Positions 35,036 to 46,248 of a stretch of 48,935 nt of DNA are shown piece by piece. The stretch comes from Didymodactylos carnosus (lineage: Eukaryota > Rotifera > Eurotatoria > Philodinida > Philodinidae): the NCBI GenBank assembly GCA_905250885.1, contig CAJNOQ010000497.1, positions 1 through 48,935 of the forward strand. The letters are read 5' to 3'. Under the pieces are notes generated by a model that had not been told where the DNA came from, ran no database searches, and saw only the letters and a list, made by a program, of their open reading frames with translations. How positions within the stretch are numbered: position 1 is the first letter of the stretch; the number at the start of each line of letters is the position of its first letter. The position numbers and the translations under genes were made by a program.

Positions 35036-35108
35036 CTTCCCCGGATCAAGTAATCCTACTAGAATCCTATAGGATATTACCAGTTATAGGATTTCGTAGG
35101 ATTCCTAT
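35036..35108. repeat. cluster of inverted and direct TAGGATT motifs
   Basis: AATCCTATAGGAT, TTATAGGATT, GTAGGATTCC and related phrases recur in both orientations in about 70 bases, forming alternative hairpins. No further content recognised. Confidence 0.5.
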
Positions 35109-35311
35109 TGTAGGTCCTTATGAAGTCCTATGGCAGAAATGTCGCAAGGAATGTCAAGGACGGTAGCAAAAATCCTTGTCCACAATCCATTTTGTGCACT
35201 TTTGGAAGCTTAGAGAATACAAATCCCTGGATGAAAATTTCAGAGAAATTGAGACACAAACTAAGGTTTTCGAATCTATTTGAGTTTTATAGATCGGGGA
35301 CCTTTGATGAC

Positions 35312-35343
35312 TCTTAATTTTCGTGAATAAATCATTCATTCAT
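35312..35343 (+). repeat. element end with ATTC tail, copy 1
   Basis: CGTGAATAAATCATTCATTC closes a stretch that precedes it. The same words occur inverted at 44840-44872. A shared unique head followed by a simple-repeat tail is typical of the 3' end of a non-LTR retrotransposon or its SINE partner. Assignment to a family is not possible from this. Confidence 0.5.
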
Positions 35344-36189
35344 TCAGTTAATTGAGTGCTTATGGTTATCAAGCAAAAACGAAAATATTATATTAAGAAC
35401 AATTCGTGGCTCAACATTATTAGAAAAATCTAGGAAAGTTAACGCACGCAATAGGAGCCGTTTTTTTACAAGTCCACAGACTATACAGCTGACAGTTCCT
35501 TATCATCATAAAAGAATTCATCACCTTCAATCACACTTCAGTTAAGACTTAACTTAAGTTTTCTCGTGAAATGAGCCCCAGACAAAGACGAATTAAGCTT
35601 ATTATTCTCTGTTGCAAATGGCTACTAGCCAACCATTCACTCATTTCGAAGATGACTTCTCAGATGTCTTCACGCGACACGACGTGTCTATTGATAAAAT
35701 ACGACACGTCAATAACCGTCCATTCATCAAAGGATGAGTCATACGACTGAACGCACATTTCAATAAGTGAGCTGCAAGACGTTCAGTTAGAAGTAAAAGT
35801 TAAAAAATTCATAATTAGCACAACAATTTTAGGACTTTTTCAACTGATTTTAACGATCTGTCACTAGCGTTCGCTCGTGGCATGTCTTAAGCATGATTGA
35901 TTGATATCATTGTCTTTACTATACTCAGTTCATCGTACTGAAAATAAGGTGAAAACTGTTTAGAACAGATGAAATCGTATTTAATTCATGAAAATTGGAA
36001 CAAACGTGTGGAAAAAAAGGAAACGTGGAAATAACATACTTTCAATCCTGGTTGAAGAAATTATAAGAAAAATCAGGTAAAAGATCTCAGCTACGAAAAA
36101 TAAATCTTTTTTATGCCAAAATCACTGATTAGCGCAAGGAAAAAAACCTAATTAACTACCATTCTGATTTTGTTTTATTTTCAGTTGAT

Positions 36190-36695
36190 ACCCAAGCAAC
36201 AAAATGCCTTTGAGAATAGGAGTAGCACTTTACCGTTTCTTTCTAGAGTAACGGTAAAGTGACACCTTTTCTTTTCAAAACAAAAGAAAAGTGATATCTT
36301 TTCTTGTTGCAAGAAAAAGAAAAGATATCGCTTTTCTTTTGTTTTGAAAAGAAAAGATGCCACTTTCCTTTCTCTCGAAAAAAAGATATGCATTATATCG
36401 TTACTTGCATTATATCGTTGTTGTAAAGTAAAAGAAAAACTCTTCTTTTGTTAATAAAAAAAGAGGTAGTAAAAAGAAAGTGCCACCCCTATTTAAGAAT
36501 ATCTAGCTATAAAATATGTTATCGGGCAATATCGGTTTGTGGTAGCTATCTATCTGTACCATTTTTAGTGAGTTAGCTAGCTATATCATCCGATAGTAAA
36601 TAACCTGGTTTGAATTGCTATCTATCTATATCAGATAGTATATTGAGTTAGCTAGGTATATCGCCCGATAGTCGATATTTTTTTTCTACTTGGGT
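36190..36695. mobile_element. ~506-bp composite fold-back element with ACCCAAG...CTTGGGT ends
   Basis: It begins ACCCAAGCAACAAAA and ends CTACTTGGGT. The left part (36260-36375) is a long imperfect palindrome of AAAAGAAAAG and CTTTTCTTTT blocks around TTGCAAGAAA. The right part (36500-36680) has two copies of a ~110-bp unit containing AGCTATCTATCTGTA or GCTATCTATCTATATC, then GAGTTAGCTAG and CCGATAGT. No open frame. The ends match those of the 126-bp palindrome at 10296. Confidence 0.65.
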
Positions 36696-37797
36696 GCTCG
36701 CGAGTTGGATCTTTCCTGTATTCCGAACATTTGTATGAAAAAAATAAATTATGCTTTTTCCGAAAATATCTGGTTAGATCTGGGAAAATATTCTAAAACA
36801 GAATATCTTAGCATTATTCATCAACCCATGTAAAAATTTTATGTCTCAAAACGCGTTTCGATGCATCCGGATGTTTCAGTCTGGACGCATTTAAACACGT
36901 TTTTTCAAACGCAAATGTTCACATAGAAAGGCAGAGAGTGTGTGCCGAAGATATAACCACTTTAGGTAAGCTTAATTACAGGAAATACGCATAAGCCAGG
37001 AATCCTGTGCTTCGAATCTCCATTGTTTTGCCAAAGTTTTTAAAGAAGTTTTATAAAAGCCATCGAAAACTAATTTTTCAAAATTCTTATATTTTACTGG
37101 AATACTAGAACCAAATAACATTTCAATGACACTAGTTTGTAAAGCACGCATTTCTGGTTAAATGAGAGAAGAGTAACATGTGCTGAAAAACGGTTTCTTT
37201 TAAAAATTGTCTTTTCTCACGTTAATTCATTAATATCAAAAATACTGAACGTTTATTCCATAAACTTGACAATTGTTTACAAAAATATCATTAAAAACAA
37301 ATCAGATAAAGTCTGAGCGCGCTATTATTTTGAACTGACAAACAGTGCCACGAATAGAAGTCCAGCATTACGGGACTGTAAACCTGAATGTGTCTCCTAG
37401 ACAGCGCGAATCAATTAAGATAGTCCATTGAGTAGAATCCGTACAGACACTGTGAAAAAACTAACTTTTTAATAACCCTGAGCTAAAAAAACACAAAATT
37501 TTCAATTATTCCGAGGATATACACCCTTATACACTGCGCTGAATGAAACTATTGCTCTGTGATTCCAGTAGAGGAAGCCCTAATTAGAGGGAGCAGTCTC
37601 TCTGAATTTTCTGTTATTACGGATTTTGTTCTCATCGTTTTCTGCAAGACTTTTAAACGTTTTGCGTCAAAATTTTGACTCAAGTCTGACCGAAAAACAA
37701 TCAGTATCTGCTTCTCTAGTGAGTATTAGGTATGTATATCGTCTGCTCGACACTTCGGCATTTTTTTAACTTTACCTTTGAGCAAATGTACTGTTGT

Positions 37798-38841
37798 CTA
37801 AAGGGTACCGCCGGTTTTTGAAATTTCACGTGATTAGCGTTCTATTATCGGGTAAGATAGAGATTTATAAGACGCATCTGATTATATGCTTCTTAGCACT
37901 TGGCAATGTATGGTTCTCGTGTAAACTAAAAAGTTGGTGCCTATGTAATACCCATGTAATAACAAACTTTTTTCTTCAACGCCCTTCTACTTTGTTGACA
38001 AACGCATTTTACCAATGAACTAGCGAGATGATCGCGCATGTAAATTTGCTCATGTAAATCAAATCAAAATCGTTCGACGCAGAAAACGACCAAAGACCAA
38101 ACTTTATTTTAGTCTCATACGGGAACATAAACATTGAGAAAAAATGGGTTTTCAGCACTGAGGTAGTCCGCTTAATTTGTATTTTTTCAACTTCCTTTAC
38201 ATCTTCAATGGAAAATGAAGGCATATTTAAAATCAATAGACAAAACTGGATCGAATCATGTGTTGCTAAAATGTTTTTAAGAAAAAAACATTTTTTGAAT
38301 CTTTTAATTTTTAAACCTTTAAACATAAAAACCAGCCAGAAAGTCAAAAATGTATCTTAATTATAATAATAAAACAAATGTATAACTATGGAAGCATAGA
38401 ATACATTTTTATGAGACGTGTGTTGTTTTATAGCAGAGAATGTGAGGATATTTTTCTACAATTTTGGTCTTGCGACAAGCGTGGAAGACATAGCATTTCT
38501 GCTGATAATGATCGTTTAAAATAATCAAAATCATATTTAGTTTTTTGAATGGTTCTCTACCTTCTTAGAATTACACAATAGATCAATGACATGCACACGT
38601 GCGCGATCATGTCGCTATTTCATTGGTAAAATGCGTTTGTCAACAAAGTAGAAGGGCGTTGAAGAAAGAAATTTGTTATTACATGGGTATTACATAGGCA
38701 CCAACTTTTTAGTTTACACGAGAACCATACATTGCCAAGTGCTAAGAAGCATATAGTCAGATGCGTCTTATAAATCTCTATCTTACCCGATAATAGAACT
38801 CTAATCACGTGAAATTTCAAAAACCAGCGGTATCCTTTAAC
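37798..38841. mobile_element. ~1.04-kb element with ~240-bp terminal inverted repeats
   Basis: Bases 37798-38040 (CTAAAGGGTACCGCCGGTTT ... GATGATCGCGCA) recur inverted at about 38597-38841 with over 90% identity. The arms encode nearly the same spurious peptide on opposite strands. The ~560-bp interior (38041-38596) has no transposase-like frame, so it is non-autonomous. I could not fix a target duplication. Confidence 0.8.
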
Positions 38842-38924
38842 TGGTATAAAAGGTCGACTGGCTCATTGAGACTCTATTTGTTGAGATGAGAAATATCAGA
38901 TGTCACTACCCATGTACTAAAAAT

Positions 38925-39090
38925 CGGCAATTAATTGTGAAAAATCATACGATTAATCGCGATTAATTGATGATTTAAAAAAAAAAGAAAAGTCATCGGA
39001 ATCGCCAATTAATCGCAATTTTATCTTTTTGCGAGATTTTCGATTTTTCAAGAATCGCAATTAATTGTTGAAAATGCCGTGATTTCATCA
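38925..39090. repeat. cluster of CGATTAATYG-type palindromes
   Basis: GGCAATTAATTGTG, CGATTAATCGCGATTAATTG, CGCCAATTAATCGCAATT and AATCGCAATTAATTGTTG lie within ~160 bases, mixed with A runs. They are mutually inverted and could fold in several ways. Homeodomain proteins bind TAAT cores, but that is only a suggestion here. Confidence 0.5.
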
Positions 39091-39626
39091 ACATAGGTAC
39101 CACTCTTTTCATCTCAAATATTCAGATCGCAAGGATTTTACCCAATACCTCATATCTATTGATAAGATCAACTTACTAATGATAATCTAGAAAAATTAAT
39201 ATAAAAATTCCCATTTTCATTTACCTGTTTATCTCTCATCAAATATTTTGTGTTATACATAAGAAAACAGTAATTAATTTTTTAGTGTTCAAATAACGTT
39301 TTGGTCACTCGTGCAACATGATAATATATGAAACCATCGCACACAATTCAAATCAGAATAAATCGAGGTCGTACTGTGTTGACTTCATGTTACAAATTAG
39401 TCATGCGTGATATCATACAGAAAAGCCAAAAAACTGTTCTATCGAATCATTCTTATTTAAACAAAATAACAAGCATCTACCAATAATACATAGTATTTTC
39501 AGTTATTCACTATTAACTTTGATTTAAGTTGAATATTCGAAATGATTAATATTTTTTAAAGAATATCATAATCGTAGTTGACGTTTGATTTTATGTAAAT
39601 GTTTATATCTTTGTAGATAATACATA

Positions 39627-42600
39627 ATGTCACTCAGAATACTAAACCTTATTCAATGTCTTATTTATTTTGTAATAATGATCTGTTTTCTAATTGGTTT
39701 ATATGGTTATTTTTATCGTGTCGATGGAAACTACTGTGAAATGACGTACATGTATGAATATCCCGATTATCGTTCAATTTCAATTCCCAATGCAATTCAA
39801 CTTAAATATCCTAGATATCAGTTATATTTTTATTGTGAAGGTATCGGTTGTGATATTCATCGTAAGCAAATATTCAATGGTATGCCGATTTTATTTATTG
39901 TTGGTAATGCCGATTCCTATCGTCAAGTACGTTCATTAGCATCGATTGCATATCGTATGGGACAACATTATAATAAACAACTCGATTATTTTTCAATCGA
40001 TTTTAATGAAGAATTATCAGCATTATTTGGTGGAGTTTTAAAACAACAAACAGAATTTGTTATACATGCGATTCAAATTATTTTAAAACTTTATCAACAT
40101 CAAAAATCAACAGTAAAACCTACACATGTTATACTTGTAGGAAACTCAGTTGGTGGAATATTAGCACGAGCAATATTTGTCGAATCGGGAAATTTATTTG
40201 ATCAAAATACAGTAAAAATAATCATCACTCAAGCAACACCTCATCAAGCACCCGTTATTAATTATGATAGTTATTTAGTCGATTTTTATCAAAATATTAA
40301 CGATTATTGGAAAAAAGAATGGAATAATACGTTAAAACATATTGTTCTCCTTTCATTGGCTGGAGGAGATCGGTAAGCTTGTTAATTTTTTGATCAATTT
40401 TTAGAAATATTTCATTTTTAGTAGTCTTATTTAATAGAGATCATCTTGTACGTAGTGATTTATGTTCACTTCATGGTTTAACGGATGAAATACGTTCAAT
40501 TGATATTTTAACAACTGCTATTCCACAAGTATGGACTTCAACAGATCATCGTTGCATTGTTTGGTGTAGACAATTAGTTTTAACAACAACAAGAGCTTTA
40601 TTTGAATTAATAAACTCTGGTACAAATAATTTTAATAAAACTACAATAGAAATTATGAATGTAAGATCATTTAAAATTTTTATATTTTGTATCGTAAAAA
40701 ATATGTTTATTCATTTTTATTTTAGATTTTTAAACATTATTTTTTACCTAAGCTAATGGATATGAATGCTGATTTAATTAAATCAATTAAACAAATATCA
40801 TTGAATAATCCAGTTATATTGACAAAATCAATGTCAGAAATCAAACATTTTAAAGGAGATTATTTGATACCATTAATAAAATCAAATTTTGATAAAATAT
40901 TTATTTTTTCAAATATGTCAAGATCATATTGGATTTATTTAACAAATAAACCTATAACAACTGATAATGATAAATGGTCAATAAAAGATATCACAGGATG
41001 GTTATTACCTATCCCACCATCGTATAGTAATATGAAAATGATGACAATAGACATAAAAAATGTTAGTGAAAAATATGATTATATTCTCTTACGTATGACC
41101 GATCATGCTACAGCAAAAATATTTCAAGTTAAAAGTGAGAATGATGAACGTCATATTGAACTTCATTCGTAAGTTAATAACAATTTTATACTATTTTAAA
41201 TACTCTTACTAAATATACACATATTACCCATCATTTCTTTGAATAACTATTCTATACATTTTTTGAATTTATTTTTTTAACAAGGTACAGTTCAACAACA
41301 TTTCATTTTAATTCTACTGGTTATGTGAAATTATTTATTCCTAATTTAATGTATTTATGGCAAGTGTATACTGTTCAATTGGAATCTTTGAATTGTGTTG
41401 GAACAAATCAACCATCATTAATTCATTTTCATGTACCATGGTCAAATGAAGATATTTATAATTTGGTAACACTTAAAGATCCGTCTACAACCTATTTATC
41501 ATCATCATCATTTTCTCCACTATTATCAATACCGTTAATACGAAAAATGCATTTAAAATTACAAAGACCTCGTTTAAATTTTTCTAACAATAATGATTAT
41601 CCATCATTAGAATTATTTTTAAATGTTCAATGTACATATACATTAACTATAAACTATTCCTATCTCGATATATTAGCTCAATTAATTCGTTATTATATAT
41701 TTTTATTACCCAGTTTTCTATTTTCTGTTTTATGTATATCATTTTCTATTCAGCTCAATTCTCCTTCAATAAAAACATATCAGACAATGTTTATATGGTC
41801 AATACATTTACCAGTTGCTATAGCATTAACATTATTTAATAAACTTATCATTGTTCTATATCCTATTCGATCAAGTGATTTAATTATTCATTTATACACA
41901 ACTGGTTACTACTTTTTTCTATTACCTTTTCTATATTATTTATTATCATTGACCATACTTGCTTTAGTATCCTATTTATTTGATCGATTATGTTTTGATT
42001 TAATACGATTTTTTTTTAAAAATTTATTTCAGATGACTTATAATGAATTACAAAAATATCAAAATTCAGTAAAATATATTAAAATACTCTGGTTTCTTAT
42101 TCTTATTTCATGTACACTTTTGATTAGTAGTTCATGTGGTCAAATTTCAATGTGTTACATCGCATTTTTTCATTGTTTATATCGTGGATATATTAATAAA
42201 CAATTACGTGAAATTTTAACAACATTATTTCTATTTCATCTATTGTTAGTTAGTCTTAATCTTTCCGGTTTTATTATACACATACAAAGTCTGTTTATTC
42301 AAGGTGCAAAACCATTATTTCTCTTAATGCCAGATCCATCTCTAATATCGACATTAATTTGTTTAACAACGTTTCTATTGCGCTTTCTTCCACAAAATTT
42401 TATGCTAGAAAAATATGCTAGAACAAATCATGTTAGTCTTCGTTTGTTATTTCGACTAAAATATTTTTTCCACTCATATTCCCGTCTGTTGTTAGTACTA
42501 TGGTGTTTTTTAAGTCAACTGTATTGTAATTATACAATATATCGTTTATGGATATTGATTTGTTGCGTTTTTGTACAAGCTGCATTCATTTTTTTCCTCT

Positions 42601-42641
42601 ATTTTCCAGCAAATTATAATTTGAGACAGCATCGTGAATAA
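39627..42641 (+). CDS. PGAP1: GPI inositol-deacylase PGAP1, 4 exons
   Basis: Exons 39627-40372, 40438-40660, 40726-41168, 41285-42641. The total is 2769 nt, 922 aa, the length of the human protein. PGAP1 works in the ER membrane. It removes the acyl chain from the inositol of GPI anchors soon after they are attached, which aids export of GPI-anchored proteins. Residues ~8-28 are a membrane span. The lipase core has PILFIVGNADSYRQVRSLAS, DFNEELSALFGG and the nucleophile motif VGNSVGG with Ser174, the position of the catalytic Ser in human PGAP1. TQATPHQAPV follows. DH at 285-286 (STDH in exon 2) supplies the probable catalytic His. The C-terminal third (about 600-915) is a chain of hydrophobic spans. 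Oddity: the usual GHSMGG reads GNSVGG here. AATAAA overlaps the stop. Confidence 0.95.
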
Positions 42642-42642
42642 A
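42637..42642 (+). other. PGAP1: AATAAA overlapping the PGAP1 stop codon
   Basis: The end of the gene reads GTGAATAAATA. The stop TAA is bases 3-5 of an AATAAA hexamer. Cleavage directed by it would leave a 3' UTR of only some 10-30 bases. Other AT-rich sites downstream may be used instead. Confidence 0.45.
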
Positions 42643-45521
42643 TATTTGTTTTTTTCACTAATATTAGGTTTTTTCTTTTTACATGTGTACTAATATTTTT
42701 TAGTCAGATATTATTTTCAAGTTTTTATGATTGATACATAAAAACATAGACTTGTTTGCTATCCGTCTCAGGTGTAAATTGTAGCGTATGATCTTTGAAT
42801 CTATTCCTTATTTCATATGAAAAAGGTTTAAGATCTATTTTGTTAAATTTTTTTTCTTTTATAATTCCATTTTTTACTTTTATTGTTTGATTATATTAAT
42901 ATTTTAAATGATATTGGTGTTTGAATTGAATTAGCATCATATAATTCTCAATTCATTTCTATTTTGCATTTCTTTGAATGATCATATTTTATCTTTCATT
43001 TATTTTTTCGGATATAATTTCTTGACAGAATTATGAGAAAAAAAGTCATTTGGATTACTTTTTGAGGATAATAAAGAAAGAGACATGGATTTAAGTAAAC
43101 AGAGCGAATTTGAGTTATTTTAGTTAATTCGTATAACTTATAAGAAAACATCATAGAGACTCGTTCAGCGTCTTATTTTGTGGTAAAACTTTGCGCTATT
43201 TGGCCATCTTCTATTTCAAATGCTTTCTCACGTTTTTTTCAAAGTTATAGGAGTTTAGGACAAACAACTGATTTTAAGAGTTTCATGACAATACCGACTA
43301 ATGAACGACTATTGATCTACTTTCAAATTATTCTTAAACTTTATTGTAATAAAAATGATACAACGACAAATGGTGTTACCAGTTTTATCGATACTTCTAT
43401 TACAATATATGTGTATTTTATCGCGATATATGTGCTTAAACTTGATTGATTCCGCTATAACTTAGATGCGACAAGAGAATGTCTGTCACACATTAGTAAT
43501 AAACAATCTTGATTTTTGTCGGTCTTAATAATTGCTTTTAACACAAACAAGTTGAAGTGGTTATTATGCCGTAATACGATACTCACGGGGTACTATATGT
43601 CAAAATTGGTGAAATCTCTTTCTGTATTTTTTGTGAAATTTTGATGATAGAAAGCGATTCATAAATGATACGTTTTGATCGTAATTTCGACAGAAAGTTT
43701 TTTCAAGAGCGACATCTGAAAAATTTTAATTCCTCGAAATTTATGACGAATCAGCATTGTTGTTCGATTCTTTTTATAAATTTCAACGCAACGAGACATA
43801 TAATATGCATCTTTCACGAAGAAAACTACTGCGTTGAAATAAGGTACCTGTCAATAAATCCTGCCATTAGTAGGTTACTTCTAACAACAAGAAAATTGAG
43901 GGCTGGTGGGAAACAAGCTGATATTATATACTGTACTTAACCGTGACAGTCGGTCTGTTTTGTTTGAATAATTGAGAAAACGTCTATCGCTATAGTGCAA
44001 TAATGAACGTGTAATACAAAAACCTATAATGCACTAAAGTATGTTAAAAGTGCATTTTTTTTGTATTCAACCCAAAGTTTTTAATGATGAAATGTATCCA
44101 CAATACAGCAATGTTAGCCAGTCATTTTGTCGGCGGCGGCGGATTATTCGAGCGAATATTTTTTATGAGAACCTAACAAATGCATGGTTCGTTTGATAAA
44201 ATTGGCTGACGGCACATTGTACACTTTTGACATATCATTTGCCAATGTCAATGAAAAAAACCCGAGAAATATATGTCATAACATGTCTTCTATTATAGAG
44301 AGCGAATAGACAGTGGGACAGTTTGTGAATTCCAAAGTCTTAGCACGTAGTTGTTGTTACTTGATCAGGTGTATGCGGGAAGGAGAGCGTCACAGTTGAT
44401 CGAAAACAACAAAAGAATAAAATAAAATACATCACCGAACACTTATGGAAGGAGAAAAACAGCAGTATCAGTACTCTAATATGAGAAATATTTTGTCTCT
44501 TTCGGCTCTCGTTCATCCTGTGATAGTTGTCTTTTCTTCTCATTTCAAATCAATATTTTTTTGACAATATGTACTAAGACTTTTAAAATTAAAAGTGCTC
44601 TCTTTTTAGTTTGTCACAAAAAGTCTGTGTACACTTTATTGCTAAGTAGAACTTTTGAGTAGAGATGTTTAGAGATAAAAAACTTTTTGATGTTTAGAGA
44701 ACAAATAGACATTTTAGCACACGAACAGTTTTTTAAAGAGCATATACACTTTGTAAAAAAAACCTGCATACGCACGGACAGAATTTGATTCAACCTGCGA
44801 GCGCTTTTCACATTTAAAAGCACGTCATACGTTTTATTCAGAATGAATGAATGAATGATTTATTCACGAAAAGTGATTCAGTACTTTAGCGTCAGTTGAT
44901 TTTGTATGTAACAATATCATTCAGTCACTCTTCTGACTGACAGACTCTGATAATAAGTCACTTTAACTGAGACGTTCGAGACAGTCTGGAAAGCAACTGA
45001 GAGGGTCTAATCATTAGTCACTAAAGCCTGTGTACAAGTTAGCTAATAATTTAAAAAAGCTTGTCAGCGTCGCCCTAAGGGGCCAAAATGTGAAAACCAG
45101 CCATTTGGCCCCAAAAGTCTCTTTAATTTAAAACTTCGTTTTTCCTTCTGACAAAGGAGAGCCCTGAAAGTTTTCACAAAAAGTATACATTTCTGTTTCT
45201 GGTCTTCTATTCTGGGGAGAAGAGTTATGTCTAATGAATGAGTTTAAAATCAAAAGATCTTTGATTTTCATAACTTCTGTATAGATTAAGGATGAGTCAC
45301 TTTAGCCAATGCTTTTACTTTCAGCATTTATATTCCTTCTAGAAATCTCTAAGAGATTCAAAATTCAATTTCATCAAGTTTTTTTCTTTGAATACAAAAT
45401 CGACTTCAGTTATCATAATTTACTCCTGATTTTGGTTTTTATACTTTTCCTCAAATATTGTCTTTTTTTCAGACATTTTGTATATTTACACAAAAAAGAA
45501 TTTCCTCTTTTTGATCTATAA
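42643..45521. other. non-coding region between PGAP1 and CHMP1
   Basis: I see no gene. The only repeat I can name is the inverted ATTC-tail element end at 44840-44872. The open frames (43180-43449, 43665-43940, 44340-44543) have no recognisable protein content. The promoter and 5' UTR of CHMP1 lie at the right end; TTTTTTTCAG at about 45465-45474 could be a 5'-UTR intron acceptor. Confidence 0.5.
44840..44872 (-). repeat. element end with ATTC tail, copy 2 (inverted)
   Basis: GAATGAATGAATGAATGATT followed by TATTCACG is the reverse complement of the unit at 35312-35343. It continues to an AGTGATTCAG flank not shared with copy 1. Confidence 0.5.
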
Positions 45522-46248
45522 ATGTCGACTGATTTAGAATTTAACTTGAGATTTCAAAAAAAGCAGATTGAAAAAGCAGCAGCTAAAGCATCTAAAGATT
45601 ATACTATTCAAAAAGAGAAAGCAAAAAAAACATTAGCACAATCGGGTGATATCGAAGCGGCAAAAATATTTGCCGAAAATGCTATTCGACAACGAAGTAC
45701 ACAAAATCAATATCTGAGATTGGCTCAACGTATTGATGCAACAATAACAAAAGTATCTATCTTTCTATTTAGTTTCTTTTATCATCGTATAACTACAAAA
45801 TATCAATAAAGCTGTTCTTTTTTGAAGGTTAAACAAGCCCAATCGATGCAACTTGTATCCAAAAATTTGGCTCGAGTTACGAAACAAGTACAGAAGATTT
45901 CAGAGTCAATGAATGTGGAAAAAATTGTTGAAACAATGGATGAATTTGAAAAAGTAAATATTTAGTTGTTCAATTTTCTACTCAACAATGTTCTTTTCTT
46001 TGAATAAGGTATTTGAAGATTTGGATGTTTCCACAACAGTTATGGACAATGCCATGGCACAAACAACGGCTACTGTAACACCTTCAGCACAAGTGGATGC
46101 TTTAATACGTCAAATAGCACAAGAAAATGACCTTGAAATTGCCGATAAATTGAATGAATTACCGGCAGCCCAAGAACGGACAACTGCAGCAACAACCGAA
46201 TCAGATCCATTGTCCCAACGTTTAGCTGAACTACGAAATGCATCATAA
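45522..46248 (+). CDS. CHMP1: Charged multivesicular body protein 1 (ESCRT-III subunit), 3 exons
   Basis: Exons 45522-45752, 45828-45953 and 46009-46248 give 198 aa, the usual CHMP1 length. CHMP1 is an ESCRT-III subunit. It helps sever membrane necks in multivesicular body formation, abscission and nuclear envelope sealing, and it recruits VPS4 and spastin. The N-terminus (LEFNLRFQKKQIEKAAAKA) and the basic helices (RVYAENAI-like IFAENAIRQRS, LRLAQRIDA) are typical. The middle has VTKQVQKISESMNVEKIVE and TMDEFEKVFEDLDV. The C-terminal MIM helix DPLSQRLAELRNAS (185-198) has the Leu, Leu and Arg pattern that binds MIT domains. The start matches the family start and stands 38 bases after a possible acceptor. 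CHMP1A and CHMP1B cannot be told apart here. Confidence 0.95.

Larger units (their letters stand above)
33984..39626. other. long non-coding region with several fold-back elements
   Basis: About 5.6 kb with no gene I can support. The listed repeats at 35036-35108, 35312-35343, 36190-36695, 37798-38841 and 38925-39090 account for much of it. The open frames at 37794-38018 (+) and 38620-38820 (-) are the same sequence in the two arms of an inverted-repeat element, not genes. Confidence 0.6.

Noticed and set aside
37794..38820. Two similar ORFs on opposite strands, as if a duplicated gene pair
   Set aside because: They are the two arms of one inverted-repeat element, and the peptide has no domain or plausible gene structure.
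43180..43449. ORF with IILKLY, a phrase also found in PGAP1
   Set aside because: The shared stretch is only about six hydrophobic residues and nothing else aligns, so a PGAP1 fragment is not supported.
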